DNA of 6,974 nt from an uncultured Eubacteriaceae bacterium. GTDB lineage: Bacteria > Bacillota > Clostridia > Eubacteriales > UBA1433. Shown in pieces: positions 1 to 6,658 of the stretch. A program made the translations under genes and the position numbers. The notes beneath the pieces were generated by a model. It worked only from the letters and a program-made list of their open reading frames with translations, was not told where the DNA came from and did not search any database. The stretch is taken from assembly GCA_937914785.1 (NCBI GenBank), contig CALGIV010000190.1:1-6974 (forward strand), written 5' to 3'. The stretch's first letter is position 1; each line of letters begins with the position of its first letter.

Positions 1-364
1 ATGGCATTAAAGTAAGCTGTAACGGATAATTCCACGGAGAAATGATCAGAGCAATTCCTTTTGGTTCGTAATAAACTTTGGCGCTGGACGGAAAATTGAT
101 CACACTCGCGGAGACGTGCTTTGGTTTTGCCCATCGTTTCAACTGTTTGATCGTATGGCTCAAGTCCTGATAAACGATGCCCAGCTCTGTCATATACGCT
201 TCAAAATTACACTTGCCCAAATCAACGCTCAACGCATCGAGCAATTCCTGCTCATATTCTGTAAGCGCTTCGCGCAACCGTTCAAGCTCCTTTAAGCGAT
301 AAGAAACCCCTTTTGTAATATTGCTGTTGAAATAATTTCTCATCGAGGTGATTTTTTCTTCCAT
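1..364 (-). CDS. Aldehyde dehydrogenase, ALDH3-like, N-terminal part (runs off window)
   Basis: The reverse-strand reading frame starts at ATG 364-362 and stays open to the window edge, giving 121 residues of a family normally about 450 long. The protein would oxidise an aldehyde to the acid with NAD(P)+; the substrate cannot be told from this part. The N-terminal helical region (about 1-80, with LKELERLREAL, a DLGK at 48-51 and a tryptophan at 78) and the segment EPKGIALIISPWNYPLQLTL (100-119), containing the SPWNYP cofactor-domain motif at 109-114, match the class 3 ALDH type. The catalytic cysteine and glutamate lie beyond the window. The start is chosen because a GAGGGGG ribosome binding site lies 5 nt upstream; a second ATG at codon 8 is possible. 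It begins 2 nt after the aminotransferase stop, so the two are probably translationally coupled. I am sure of the ALDH superfamily and fairly sure of the ALDH3-like group. Confidence 0.9.
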   Translation of the reverse strand, partial: MEEKITSMRNYFNSNITKGVSYRLKELERLREALTEYEQELLDALSVDLGKCNFEAYMTELGIVYQDLSHTIKQLKRWAKPKHVSASVINFPSSAKVYYEPKGIALIISPWNYPLQLTLMP

Positions 365-366
365 CG

Positions 367-1095
367 CTACCCCCTCTGTTTCAAAATTTCCTGTGCTACT
401 TTTCCGTCGTATCCTTTCCGAAGTTTTAATACGGTCTCGTTTGATGCACTGGGGTAGCCAACGTCGTCGATAGAGCTGATCGGCATAACGCCAATCGACG
501 TTCCGGTAATAAAAAAGGCCTCGTAATGCTTTAAATCTTTATAGTATACATTGCGGTAACGTAATGCAATATCCTCTTCCGCGATAACATCAACGACTTT
601 GCTGCGCGTAATACCCATCAACACATTAGCGCTCCCCTGTGTGTAGATAACCCCATCTTTAACAGCAAAGAAATTGCTGCGCGCGCCTTCCTTGACGATG
701 CCCTGGTTATCGACGAGCAAAAATTCAAAGATATCTTCATTGTCCTGCTTCAGCTGCCTGTAAAACGATTGTGCGTCAGACTTGACGTTCGGATTGTCGC
801 GAACCTGCTCGACGCACCTGACGCTGATGCCCTCTTCATACATCGCCTTTTCAACTTTAATCGGCTCCGAAAAAGACAATTCAACGCGGTCTTCATACAC
901 ATCAATGCGGATATTGACGACAATATTTTCCTGATAATAGGCACTTTGTCGATATTTTTGTATAATTTGCATTTTATCAATTGTTTGCGCAATTCCGCTC
1001 GAGTGCATCGATTTTTCCAATCGCGCGAGATGCTCCTCATAAAAGAGCAGCGCGCCTTGTTCACAACGAATAATTTCATAAATATGTTTTCCCAT
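367..1095 (-). CDS. Short class IV PLP-dependent aminotransferase (BCAT / D-amino acid aminotransferase / ADC lyase fold)
   Basis: This 242-residue protein belongs to fold-type IV PLP enzymes, which include branched-chain and D-amino acid aminotransferases and aminodeoxychorismate lyase. With the start at 1095, the likely Schiff-base lysine is K105 (NVKS), the cofactor glutamate is E136 in EGARSNFF, and the signature runs through VIYT to GITR (161-164) and TGTSIG (197-202). EEHLARL at 20-26 is the usual helix after the first strands. The frame is open up to 1128, but ATG 1095 has AAAGGAG 8 nt upstream and clears the preceding gene by 17 nt; the longer start would overlap it. The N-terminus starts directly at YEIIR, so about 25 residues usual in the family, including the DRG..GDG segment, are missing. 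The Arg-x-His pair that binds the substrate carboxylate in the bacillary D-amino acid enzyme is not visible. The substrate is therefore unassigned. It is the third gene of the apparent nrdJ transcription unit. Confidence 0.88.
   Translation of the reverse strand: MGKHIYEIIRCEQGALLFYEEHLARLEKSMHSSGIAQTIDKMQIIQKYRQSAYYQENIVVNIRIDVYEDRVELSFSEPIKVEKAMYEEGISVRCVEQVRDNPNVKSDAQSFYRQLKQDNEDIFEFLLVDNQGIVKEGARSNFFAVKDGVIYTQGSANVLMGITRSKVVDVIAEEDIALRYRNVYYKDLKHYEAFFITGTSIGVMPISSIDDVGYPSASNETVLKLRKGYDGKVAQEILKQRG
370..377 (-). promoter_or_regulatory. Ribosome binding site of the aldehyde dehydrogenase gene
   Basis: AGAGGGGG lies 5 nt before ATG 364 and is made of the last sense codons (CAG AGG GGG) of the preceding aminotransferase gene. 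It supports the start at 364 rather than the in-frame ATG at codon 8 and implies coupled translation. Confidence 0.6.
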
Positions 1096-1103
1096 AACAC
1101 CAA

Positions 1104-1110
1104 CTCCTTT
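1104..1110 (-). promoter_or_regulatory. Ribosome binding site deciding the aminotransferase start
   Basis: AAAGGAG lies 8 nt before ATG 1095. It lies inside the longer open frame beginning at 1128, which argues that the extra 11 codons are not translated as part of this gene. Confidence 0.75.
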
Positions 1111-1112
1111 GC

Positions 1113-2276
1113 TTACATAATCCCCCATAAGCTTCTGATGATGCTCAGTCCGGCGATAAAGGTGCCGACCATACTGCCAATATTCGCAAATGCTGTAACG
1201 AGCAGCACGCGCGTGATTTTATTTTTCCAAAAGCCTTTAAACGAAGAAACATCATCATACAGGCTTTCAAAGTCTTTGACTGCCGGTTTTGTAATATAAG
1301 CTTCAACCAGCCCCGCAAACCATCCGGCCGCCAAAAGCGGGTTGAGCGACGTAATCGGCGCCGCCGCGAACGCCGTTAAAATAGTCAACGGCCTGCCGAG
1401 CGCGATCAAGGCACCGAGCGCAGACAGCGAGCCGTTGATTAAAAGCCAGCTCAAAAGCTGACGCCAGCCGACATCGGCATCGAGACGAAAAGACAGGATA
1501 AGCAGGATTACAATGATTGCCGGAATGATCCAGCCGACGATTTTGGCAGTTTTGCCCTTTTGGGGAACTTTATTCAGCTCCTCAAGATCGTTTTCAACTT
1601 CCAGGTTTTCCAAAATCCCCCCAATATGCGCACCGCCGACGACGGCGAGCACCTTTTTGCCTTCAGCACGGCGAATTTTTTCGGCCATATATTTGTCGCG
1701 CTCGTCGACGAGCACTTCTTTGATGCCGGAAAACTCGCTGCCCATCTCATTCAAAGCCGAAGTAATAATATCCTGCTGCTTCAGCTCTTCCAATTCCTCT
1801 TCCGTGATCTCTGTATCGTCAAACAGGCTCATCACCAAACCAAAGAGAAGTTTGATCTTTTCTCTTCCCTTCATCTTGCGCCAGATGCGGATAAACGTCG
1901 TCTTGATATTCCGATCGGCAAGGCCAATGGGAACATCTTCACGTTTTGCACTTTCGATGGCCTGCATCATCTCAGCGCCGGCCTGAACGCCTAATTGCGC
2001 GCCGATTCTTCGCTGATAAGCCGACAGGACGATATTGGCAAGCAACATCATCCCCTTTTTCTGTTTAATAATTTCGTAAATATTCGTGTTCTTCCAGTTA
2101 TTTCCATCTGTAAGCGACTGGTAGCGCTCTTCGTCCAACTCTATCATTACCATATCGGGCATATGTTCTTTAATGGCATCGTCCACTTCCTGCACACTTT
2201 GCTTGGATACGTGCGCCGTGCCCAAAAGCAAGACTTCTTTATCGCCCAGGTGCACAATATGCAAATTTTCATTCAT
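1113..2276 (-). CDS. TraB/PrgY-family membrane protein
   Basis: This 387-residue protein matches the TraB family, typified by the enterococcal pheromone-shutdown protein PrgY and related to the Tiki metalloprotease superfamily. Visible motifs are LLLGTAHVS with G-x-x-H at 19-22, IELDEERY at 45-52, LADRNIKTT at 119-127, and a second G-x-x-H, GGAHIGG, at 214-220; such motifs are proposed to form the catalytic or metal site in the family. The soluble N-terminal domain (about 1-240) is followed by hydrophobic segments near 246-263, 276-294, 298-327 and 354-382, so the protein is probably anchored by its C-terminus in the cytoplasmic membrane. The frame is open to 2345, but that would overlap nrdJ. 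ATG 2276 has AAAGGAG 11 nt upstream; ATG 2285 is only 2 nt from the same site. No plasmid or pheromone genes are nearby, so a PrgY-like role is not supported; such proteins are common on chromosomes with unknown function. It starts 16 nt after nrdJ. Confidence 0.9.
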   Translation of the reverse strand: MNENLHIVHLGDKEVLLLGTAHVSKQSVQEVDDAIKEHMPDMVMIELDEERYQSLTDGNNWKNTNIYEIIKQKKGMMLLANIVLSAYQRRIGAQLGVQAGAEMMQAIESAKREDVPIGLADRNIKTTFIRIWRKMKGREKIKLLFGLVMSLFDDTEITEEELEELKQQDIITSALNEMGSEFSGIKEVLVDERDKYMAEKIRRAEGKKVLAVVGGAHIGGILENLEVENDLEELNKVPQKGKTAKIVGWIIPAIIVILLILSFRLDADVGWRQLLSWLLINGSLSALGALIALGRPLTILTAFAAAPITSLNPLLAAGWFAGLVEAYITKPAVKDFESLYDDVSSFKGFWKNKITRVLLVTAFANIGSMVGTFIAGLSIIRSLWGIM

Positions 2277-2287
2277 CAGCCTCATTA

Positions 2288-2294
2288 CTCCTTT
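2288..2294 (-). promoter_or_regulatory. Ribosome binding site of the TraB-family gene, overlapping the nrdJ stop
   Basis: AAAGGAG shares two bases with the TAA stop of nrdJ (TAAAGGAG). It is 11 nt from ATG 2276 and 2 nt from ATG 2285, so 2276 is the better start. The arrangement suggests translational coupling to nrdJ. Confidence 0.65.
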
Positions 2295-5211
2295 AACTGC
2301 AGCCTGTCGTCGAACCACAGTCTTTACAAACCTTGCAATTGCCATTGCGGAACATCATCGCAGAGCCGCAAACCGGGCAATGTTCGCCGTACAACCGCTC
2401 CTCTTTGTCTGCCGAAGCGATGTACTCTTTGTTCGCTTCGGGTTGTTGATGGGAAAAAACGCTCGGCAGATCTTCCGGCTTGATGTGTACGCGCGTAAAA
2501 TCCCCCATCTCGATGTCGATGATCTTGCTGATCAAATCGGCAACCGACGTTGCATTCTTAATAAACGGATGACGCGAGACAAAGCCGGACGGCTCAAACT
2601 GCTGGCCGCGCAACATGCGCGAAATCTCTGCAGGCGGTATCCTATATTGTAACATATTTGAGATCGATTTGGAAAGTACGGCGAGCAGTCCTTTGACAAC
2701 CGTGCCTTCTTTATCACTTGAGACGAAAATTTCGGCCAGTGTATTATCATCGTAGTAACCGATGGTCACATACAGCTCAATATCGCCGATTTCCGCCGCA
2801 TGCGTACGGCTTAAGCGAATCCCGTTTGGCCGAATACGATTGGGCACGTTTTTCGCACAATTATGGGCATATTCCAATAATTCTTTGTAATCATAATCAT
2901 CCAGCATCTTTTCCTTCGCCGTCGTACCAAGCGTCAGCGGCTGGCTTACTTTACATCCGTCACGGTAAAGCGAGATCGCTTTTGTTCCCGTTTTGTACGC
3001 CAAAATATGGATATTGGCGATATCTTTAGGGCTGATATCGTGCGGCAGGTTTACTGTTTTAGAAACAGAACCGCTGATCATCGGAGTGATGGCTGAGACC
3101 ATCATCACATGACCGAATGCCGAAATTTCATTCGCATTATCGAAGACGCGCAAATGCTCCTCTTTCAGATGCGGCGCTTTGGCAATTTCAGTATTAATGA
3201 GCGCACCATTTGTATCTTTTTCTAACAGGAAGTTCATGATATCTTCCGTCTCTTCCTGAGAATAACCTAAATTTTTCAGCGCAACAGGCAAAATCGGATT
3301 GATAATTTCCATATAGCCGCCGCCGGAAAGCTGCTTATAAAATACGTGTGAATAGAAAGGTTCGATCGAGGTTGCCGCGCAATCCATCGCAAATGAAATC
3401 GTACCGGTCGGCGCAATAACGCTGACCTGCGCATTGCGGTAGCCGTGTTGCTCCCCTTCCGCGATCGCTTCTGCCCAAGCTTGTTTCAGCATTTCAGAAA
3501 ACGAGGCAAACAGGCCTTCTTTAAGCACCTGATGGTCGATCGTCATAATATCATACGTAATATCGTCGAGCTCGCCGTCCAATGCACCGGATGCAATCGC
3601 ATGATTGCGGATAACGCGCATCATACTGTCTTTATTCAACTCAAACGCTTGAAATGCACCGACTTTGCCCGCCATTAATGCGGATGTTTTATAAGATGTC
3701 GCCGTCATCAACGAACAAATCGCCGCTGCAATCGCCCGGCCCTCCTCTGAATCGTACGGAATGCCGCTCGCTAATAATAATGATGCGAGATTCGCGATGC
3801 CAAGCCCGGTGCTGCGAAAAAAATAGCTATTTCTAGCGATGTCTTTTGTTGGGAAATGTGCCCAGTGAATCGATGCTTCAAGCACCAACTGTGCCAATTC
3901 ACACAGATGAATAAAACCTTTAACATCGAATGTCGCTGTCTTCTCATCAAAAAAGGCATATACATTGATGGACGCAAGATTACAGGCTGTATTATCCAAA
4001 AACGCGTATTCCGAACATGGATTTGTCGCGTTGATGCGGTTGTGCTTTGCATTATATGCACCGTCCAACCCATACGGACACGTATGCCAGGCATTAAATG
4101 TATCGTCAAACTGTAATCCCGGATCCGCACAATCCCAGGCGGATTGATTGATCTTGTCCCATAAATCCTGAACCTTAATATATTGATCTTTCGTGTGGTC
4201 GACGCGCGCTTTTAACAATAGTTTACTGTCGGGCTCTTCTTCAAGGGTCAGCACTTTTTGCATAAAGTCTGCATTGGCACGCACGGAATTATTTCCGTTT
4301 TGACCGCTTACTGTGGCATACGCGTCGCCATCCATCGATGTGTCGTAGCCCATTTTGCCCAGCGCGCGCACTTTTTCTTCTTCTTTGGATTTCCACGTGA
4401 CAAAGTCTTCGATTTCCGGATGGTCGACGTCCAAAATCAGCATTTTAGCCGCACGCCGCGTCGTACCGCCGGACTTGATCGCGCCGGCATTTTTGTCAAA
4501 TCCTTTTAAAAAGCTCATCAATCCGCTGGATGCGCCGCCACTGGAGAGCGCCTCACCGACGCCGCGCAGCGTTGAAAAATTTGTTCCGACGCCGCTGCCA
4601 CCTTTAAACAGCTTCGTTTCCGTCACATATTGCTCCGAAATCGAATGCTCGCCAATGAGCTTGTCCTCAATGGACAAAATAAAGCAGGCGGAAGACTGCG
4701 TACGCGTATATCGGTCCGCGCTTACTTTGACTTCGCCGCTCTCTTCATCGTAATAGAACATCTCGTCCGCTTCACCGGCAATGCCATACTTGCGCTTAAT
4801 ACCGGTATTAAACCATTGCGGAGAGTTCGGTGCCCACATCTGCTTCAACAGCGCATAAACGACTTCGTCGTAAAAAACAGTGCGCTCTTCTTCCGTGGAA
4901 ATAATGCCTTCATCCCAAAGCGCATCCGCCCAAAAACCCACCATACGGTCGGCAACCTGCTTCATACTGTTTTCGTGGCCCTCCGGCGTATTCACTCCGG
5001 CCTTGCGAAAGTATTTCGATGCAATAATATTACAGGCATTTTGAGAATAATGAACCGGGAATTCCAGATTTTGCATATTCAGAATATACTCGCCCGTGCG
5101 GTGATTGATGATCTGCGCATCGACCAGCTTATAGTCAAACAAGTCGAACACGCTCCTGTTTGGGTTTTTCTCCAACTCAGTTGTAAAATGACGTTTAAAC
5201 AGATGTTCCAT
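2293..5211 (-). CDS. nrdJ: Adenosylcobalamin-dependent (class II) ribonucleoside-diphosphate reductase
   Basis: This 972-residue cytosolic enzyme reduces ribonucleotides to deoxyribonucleotides for DNA synthesis, using adenosylcobalamin to generate the active-site thiyl radical, so it needs no oxygen and no small subunit. The catalytic barrel carries NPCSEY at 397-402, giving N397, the radical cysteine C399 and E401. The redox pair is C176 (SSACFIL) with C410 (NTACNLASIN). PTGT at 601-604 is the phosphate-binding motif. A TSCPD-type domain spans about 788-890 (NRIRP through VTIGYYDD and AEIFVS). The C-terminal tail carries cysteines C945, C948, C959, C962, C965 and C971 in CPVC, CKVCKDCG and a final GCS, fitting the zinc-binding and thiol-relay tail of NrdJ. 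No N-terminal ATP-cone is apparent, so allosteric activity control looks absent. ATG 5211 is used because CAGGAG lies 9 nt upstream; the longer frame starts with TTG at 5310, next to and outside the transcript of the predicted promoter. It is the first gene of its unit and probably under NrdR control. Confidence 0.97.
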   Translation of the reverse strand: MEHLFKRHFTTELEKNPNRSVFDLFDYKLVDAQIINHRTGEYILNMQNLEFPVHYSQNACNIIASKYFRKAGVNTPEGHENSMKQVADRMVGFWADALWDEGIISTEEERTVFYDEVVYALLKQMWAPNSPQWFNTGIKRKYGIAGEADEMFYYDEESGEVKVSADRYTRTQSSACFILSIEDKLIGEHSISEQYVTETKLFKGGSGVGTNFSTLRGVGEALSSGGASSGLMSFLKGFDKNAGAIKSGGTTRRAAKMLILDVDHPEIEDFVTWKSKEEEKVRALGKMGYDTSMDGDAYATVSGQNGNNSVRANADFMQKVLTLEEEPDSKLLLKARVDHTKDQYIKVQDLWDKINQSAWDCADPGLQFDDTFNAWHTCPYGLDGAYNAKHNRINATNPCSEYAFLDNTACNLASINVYAFFDEKTATFDVKGFIHLCELAQLVLEASIHWAHFPTKDIARNSYFFRSTGLGIANLASLLLASGIPYDSEEGRAIAAAICSLMTATSYKTSALMAGKVGAFQAFELNKDSMMRVIRNHAIASGALDGELDDITYDIMTIDHQVLKEGLFASFSEMLKQAWAEAIAEGEQHGYRNAQVSVIAPTGTISFAMDCAATSIEPFYSHVFYKQLSGGGYMEIINPILPVALKNLGYSQEETEDIMNFLLEKDTNGALINTEIAKAPHLKEEHLRVFDNANEISAFGHVMMVSAITPMISGSVSKTVNLPHDISPKDIANIHILAYKTGTKAISLYRDGCKVSQPLTLGTTAKEKMLDDYDYKELLEYAHNCAKNVPNRIRPNGIRLSRTHAAEIGDIELYVTIGYYDDNTLAEIFVSSDKEGTVVKGLLAVLSKSISNMLQYRIPPAEISRMLRGQQFEPSGFVSRHPFIKNATSVADLISKIIDIEMGDFTRVHIKPEDLPSVFSHQQPEANKEYIASADKEERLYGEHCPVCGSAMMFRNGNCKVCKDCGSTTGCS

Positions 5212-5220
5212 GATGTTTTT

Positions 5221-5226
5221 CTCCTG
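5221..5226 (-). promoter_or_regulatory. Ribosome binding site of nrdJ
   Basis: CAGGAG lies 9 nt before ATG 5211. With the promoter at 5299-5327 it rules out the upstream TTG at 5310 and fixes the N-terminus as MEHLFKRH. Confidence 0.75.
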
Positions 5227-5254
5227 TGCTTTATACTTCAATGTCACGTTTCGC

Positions 5255-5270
5255 AGGATACATATAGTTG
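5255..5270 (-). promoter_or_regulatory. Possible second, degenerate NrdR box
   Basis: The minus-strand core CTATATGTAT (5267-5258) matches 8 of 10 positions of the NrdR core CWATATATWG, but the flanks are poor (about 10 of 16 overall). Its centre is 33 bp from the stronger box, about three helical turns, close to the spacing usual for paired NrdR boxes. The spacing is the main reason to list it. Confidence 0.4.
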
Positions 5271-5287
5271 CATTGTAACGTGCAAAA

Positions 5288-5303
5288 CCACAATATATAG
5301 TAT
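5288..5303 (-). promoter_or_regulatory. NrdR box overlapping the nrdJ -10 element
   Basis: The minus-strand sequence ATACTATATATTGTGG matches 14 of 16 positions of the commonly given NrdR consensus ACACWATATATWGTGT. It covers most of the -10 element and the probable start site, so bound NrdR, the nucleotide-sensing repressor of ribonucleotide reductase genes, would block RNA polymerase. The nrdR gene itself is not in the window. Confidence 0.75.
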
Positions 5304-5327
5304 AATCCAAGCGCTTTTTAAAATCAA
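5299..5327 (-). promoter_or_regulatory. Sigma-A-type promoter of nrdJ
   Basis: On the minus strand TTGATT (5327-5322) and TATACT (5304-5299) are separated by exactly 17 nt, an ideal arrangement with one or two mismatches per hexamer. The transcript should start near 5292, leaving a leader of about 80 nt. The leader is too short for a cobalamin riboswitch. Confidence 0.75.
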
Positions 5328-5351
5328 TACTTTTTGGAAAAATAATCCTGC

Positions 5352-5385
5352 AAAAAGCACCGACTTTTTGTCTGTCGGCACTTTT
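5352..5385 (-). terminator. Intrinsic terminator of the proBA unit
   Basis: On the minus strand the arm AAAAGTGCCGAC (5385-5374) pairs over 12 bp, with two G-U wobbles, with GTCGGTGCTTTT (5364-5353) around a 9-nt loop, and a short T run ends the structure. It begins 25 nt after the proA stop and lies upstream of the nrdJ promoter, separating the two units. A shorter T run at the other end could allow weak function in the opposite direction, but no plus-strand gene approaches it. Confidence 0.8.
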
Positions 5386-5410
5386 ATTACCGTGTCTTTT
5401 TAACAGAGAG

Positions 5411-6658
5411 TCAACGGATTTGACCGTCCCCTTCGATGATAAATTTCACCGTCGTCAAAGCCTGTAATCCCATCGGACCGCGCGCATGAAGCTTTTGCGT
5501 CGAGATGCCGATCTCTGCCCCGTATCCAAATTCTCCCCCGTCGGTAAATCGCGTCGAAGCGTTGACGTAAACCGTCGCACTGTTGACCAGCGCAGTAAAT
5601 TTTTTACTGTTGGCATAGTCATTTGTCACGATCGCCTCGGAATGACTCGTCGAGTACCGGTTCGTGTGTGCAATCGCCTCGTCGATATCAGCGACAACTT
5701 TTACGGCCAGGATATAGTCTTCATATTCCGTCGCATAGTCTTCTTCCGTCGCTTTTGCAACTTTTCCGCCTAAAATATCATAAGATTTGTCGCAGCAACG
5801 CATCTCTGTGCCGTGTGCATCCATCCTCTCTTTGACAAGCGGCAACAATACCTCGGCGACTTCTTCATGCACCAACAATGTTTCCATCGCGTTGCATACG
5901 CTCGGCCGGCTGTTTTTCGCATTATCAGCAATGCTGACCGCCATTTCGATATCCGCATTGTAATCCACATACGTATGACAGTTGCCCACACCGGTAGCGA
6001 TGACAGGGATCGTCGCATTCGTGCGCACCGCATTGATCAGGCCGGCGCTTCCGCGCGGAATCAGTACATCGATATATTCGTCGAGCTTCATCATTTCATC
6101 TGCATATTTCCGCTCCGGCGTCTCGAGCAATTGAATGCAGTCTTTCGGCAGTCCGGCTTCTTCAAGTGCACTGCGCATAATATCGACGAGGACTTTGTTC
6201 GAATTCAACGTCTCTTTCCCACCGCGCAAAATGCAGGCGTTGCCGGCCTTTAAGCACAGTGTTGCCGCATCAACCGTCACGTTTGGGCGCGACTCGTAAA
6301 TCATTCCGACAACGCCCATCGGTACGGCCGTCTTATAAATTTTCAATCCGTTCGGCCGGGTGATGCCCTCAAGCACAACGCCCACCGGATCATTGAGCTC
6401 CGTTAAGTAACGCACAGCGTCTGTAATACCTTCGATACGCTCATCGTTTAATGTCAATCGCTCGATAAACGCCGCCTTATAATTCGTTTCATGCGCCAAT
6501 CGAATATCTTCTGCATTGGCAGATAAAATCTTTTCTTTGTTTTTATCCAGCGCATCTGCAATAGCAAGCAGCGCTCGATCCTTTACATTGGAGAGTTGTT
6601 GTGCCAAAACACAGGAAGCCGCCTGAGCGTTTTTGCCCATCTGAACCATATCGATCAT
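5411..6658 (-). CDS. proA: Gamma-glutamyl phosphate reductase (glutamate-5-semialdehyde dehydrogenase)
   Basis: This 415-residue cytosolic enzyme reduces gamma-glutamyl phosphate with NADPH to glutamate 5-semialdehyde, the second step of proline synthesis. The length is typical. It has the aldehyde dehydrogenase fold: an N-terminal helix and cofactor domain with VPMGVVGMIYESRPNV (112-127) and KAGNACILRGGKE (137-149), then the catalytic cysteine C255 in RPSVCNAMETLLVHE. The family signature is at about 329-343 (IAHTNRYSTSHSEAI), with a threonine where isoleucine is usual after the first histidine. The C-terminal part has STRFTDGGEFGYGAEIGIST and HARGPMGL, both characteristic of ProA. ATG 6658 overlaps the proB stop as ATGA and has AAAGGAG 9 nt upstream, inside proB; in-frame ATGs at codons 4 and 7 are less well placed. 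It is co-transcribed and translationally coupled with proB, and a terminator follows 25 nt after its stop. Confidence 0.97.
   Translation of the reverse strand: MIDMVQMGKNAQAASCVLAQQLSNVKDRALLAIADALDKNKEKILSANAEDIRLAHETNYKAAFIERLTLNDERIEGITDAVRYLTELNDPVGVVLEGITRPNGLKIYKTAVPMGVVGMIYESRPNVTVDAATLCLKAGNACILRGGKETLNSNKVLVDIMRSALEEAGLPKDCIQLLETPERKYADEMMKLDEYIDVLIPRGSAGLINAVRTNATIPVIATGVGNCHTYVDYNADIEMAVSIADNAKNSRPSVCNAMETLLVHEEVAEVLLPLVKERMDAHGTEMRCCDKSYDILGGKVAKATEEDYATEYEDYILAVKVVADIDEAIAHTNRYSTSHSEAIVTNDYANSKKFTALVNSATVYVNASTRFTDGGEFGYGAEIGISTQKLHARGPMGLQALTTVKFIIEGDGQIR

Noticed and set aside
943..968. TTGTCG and TATAAT on the plus strand inside the aminotransferase gene
   Set aside because: The hexamers are only 9 nt apart and no plus-strand gene follows, so this is not a promoter.
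2277..2345. N-terminal extension of the TraB-family protein by 23 codons
   Set aside because: It would overlap the conserved cysteine-rich tail of nrdJ in another frame, and the TraB homology starts only after ATG 2276.
5212..5292. Cobalamin riboswitch upstream of the B12-dependent reductase
   Set aside because: The leader is only about 80 nt, far shorter than a cobalamin riboswitch, and no B12-box-like sequence is visible.
5268..5306. Plus-strand promoter (TTGCAT or TTGTAA with TATAAT) in the proA-nrdJ gap
   Set aside because: The spacings are 27 and 22 nt, and the downstream plus strand is antisense to proA with no supported gene.
5212..5310. N-terminal extension of nrdJ by 33 codons from TTG 5310
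   Set aside because: The TTG abuts the predicted -10 element, so these codons would lie partly outside the transcript, while ATG 5211 has a good ribosome binding site.
5309..5316. Palindrome AAGCGCTT in the spacer of the nrdJ promoter
   Set aside because: Eight bases of perfect symmetry with weakly symmetric flanks is too short to claim an operator.
4630..5403. A 257-codon open frame on the plus strand opposite the start of nrdJ
   Set aside because: It runs antisense to the conserved nrdJ coding region and through the nrdJ promoter and the proBA terminator, has no convincing ribosome binding site, and its product resembles no family I recognise. It is best explained by codon bias of the real gene.
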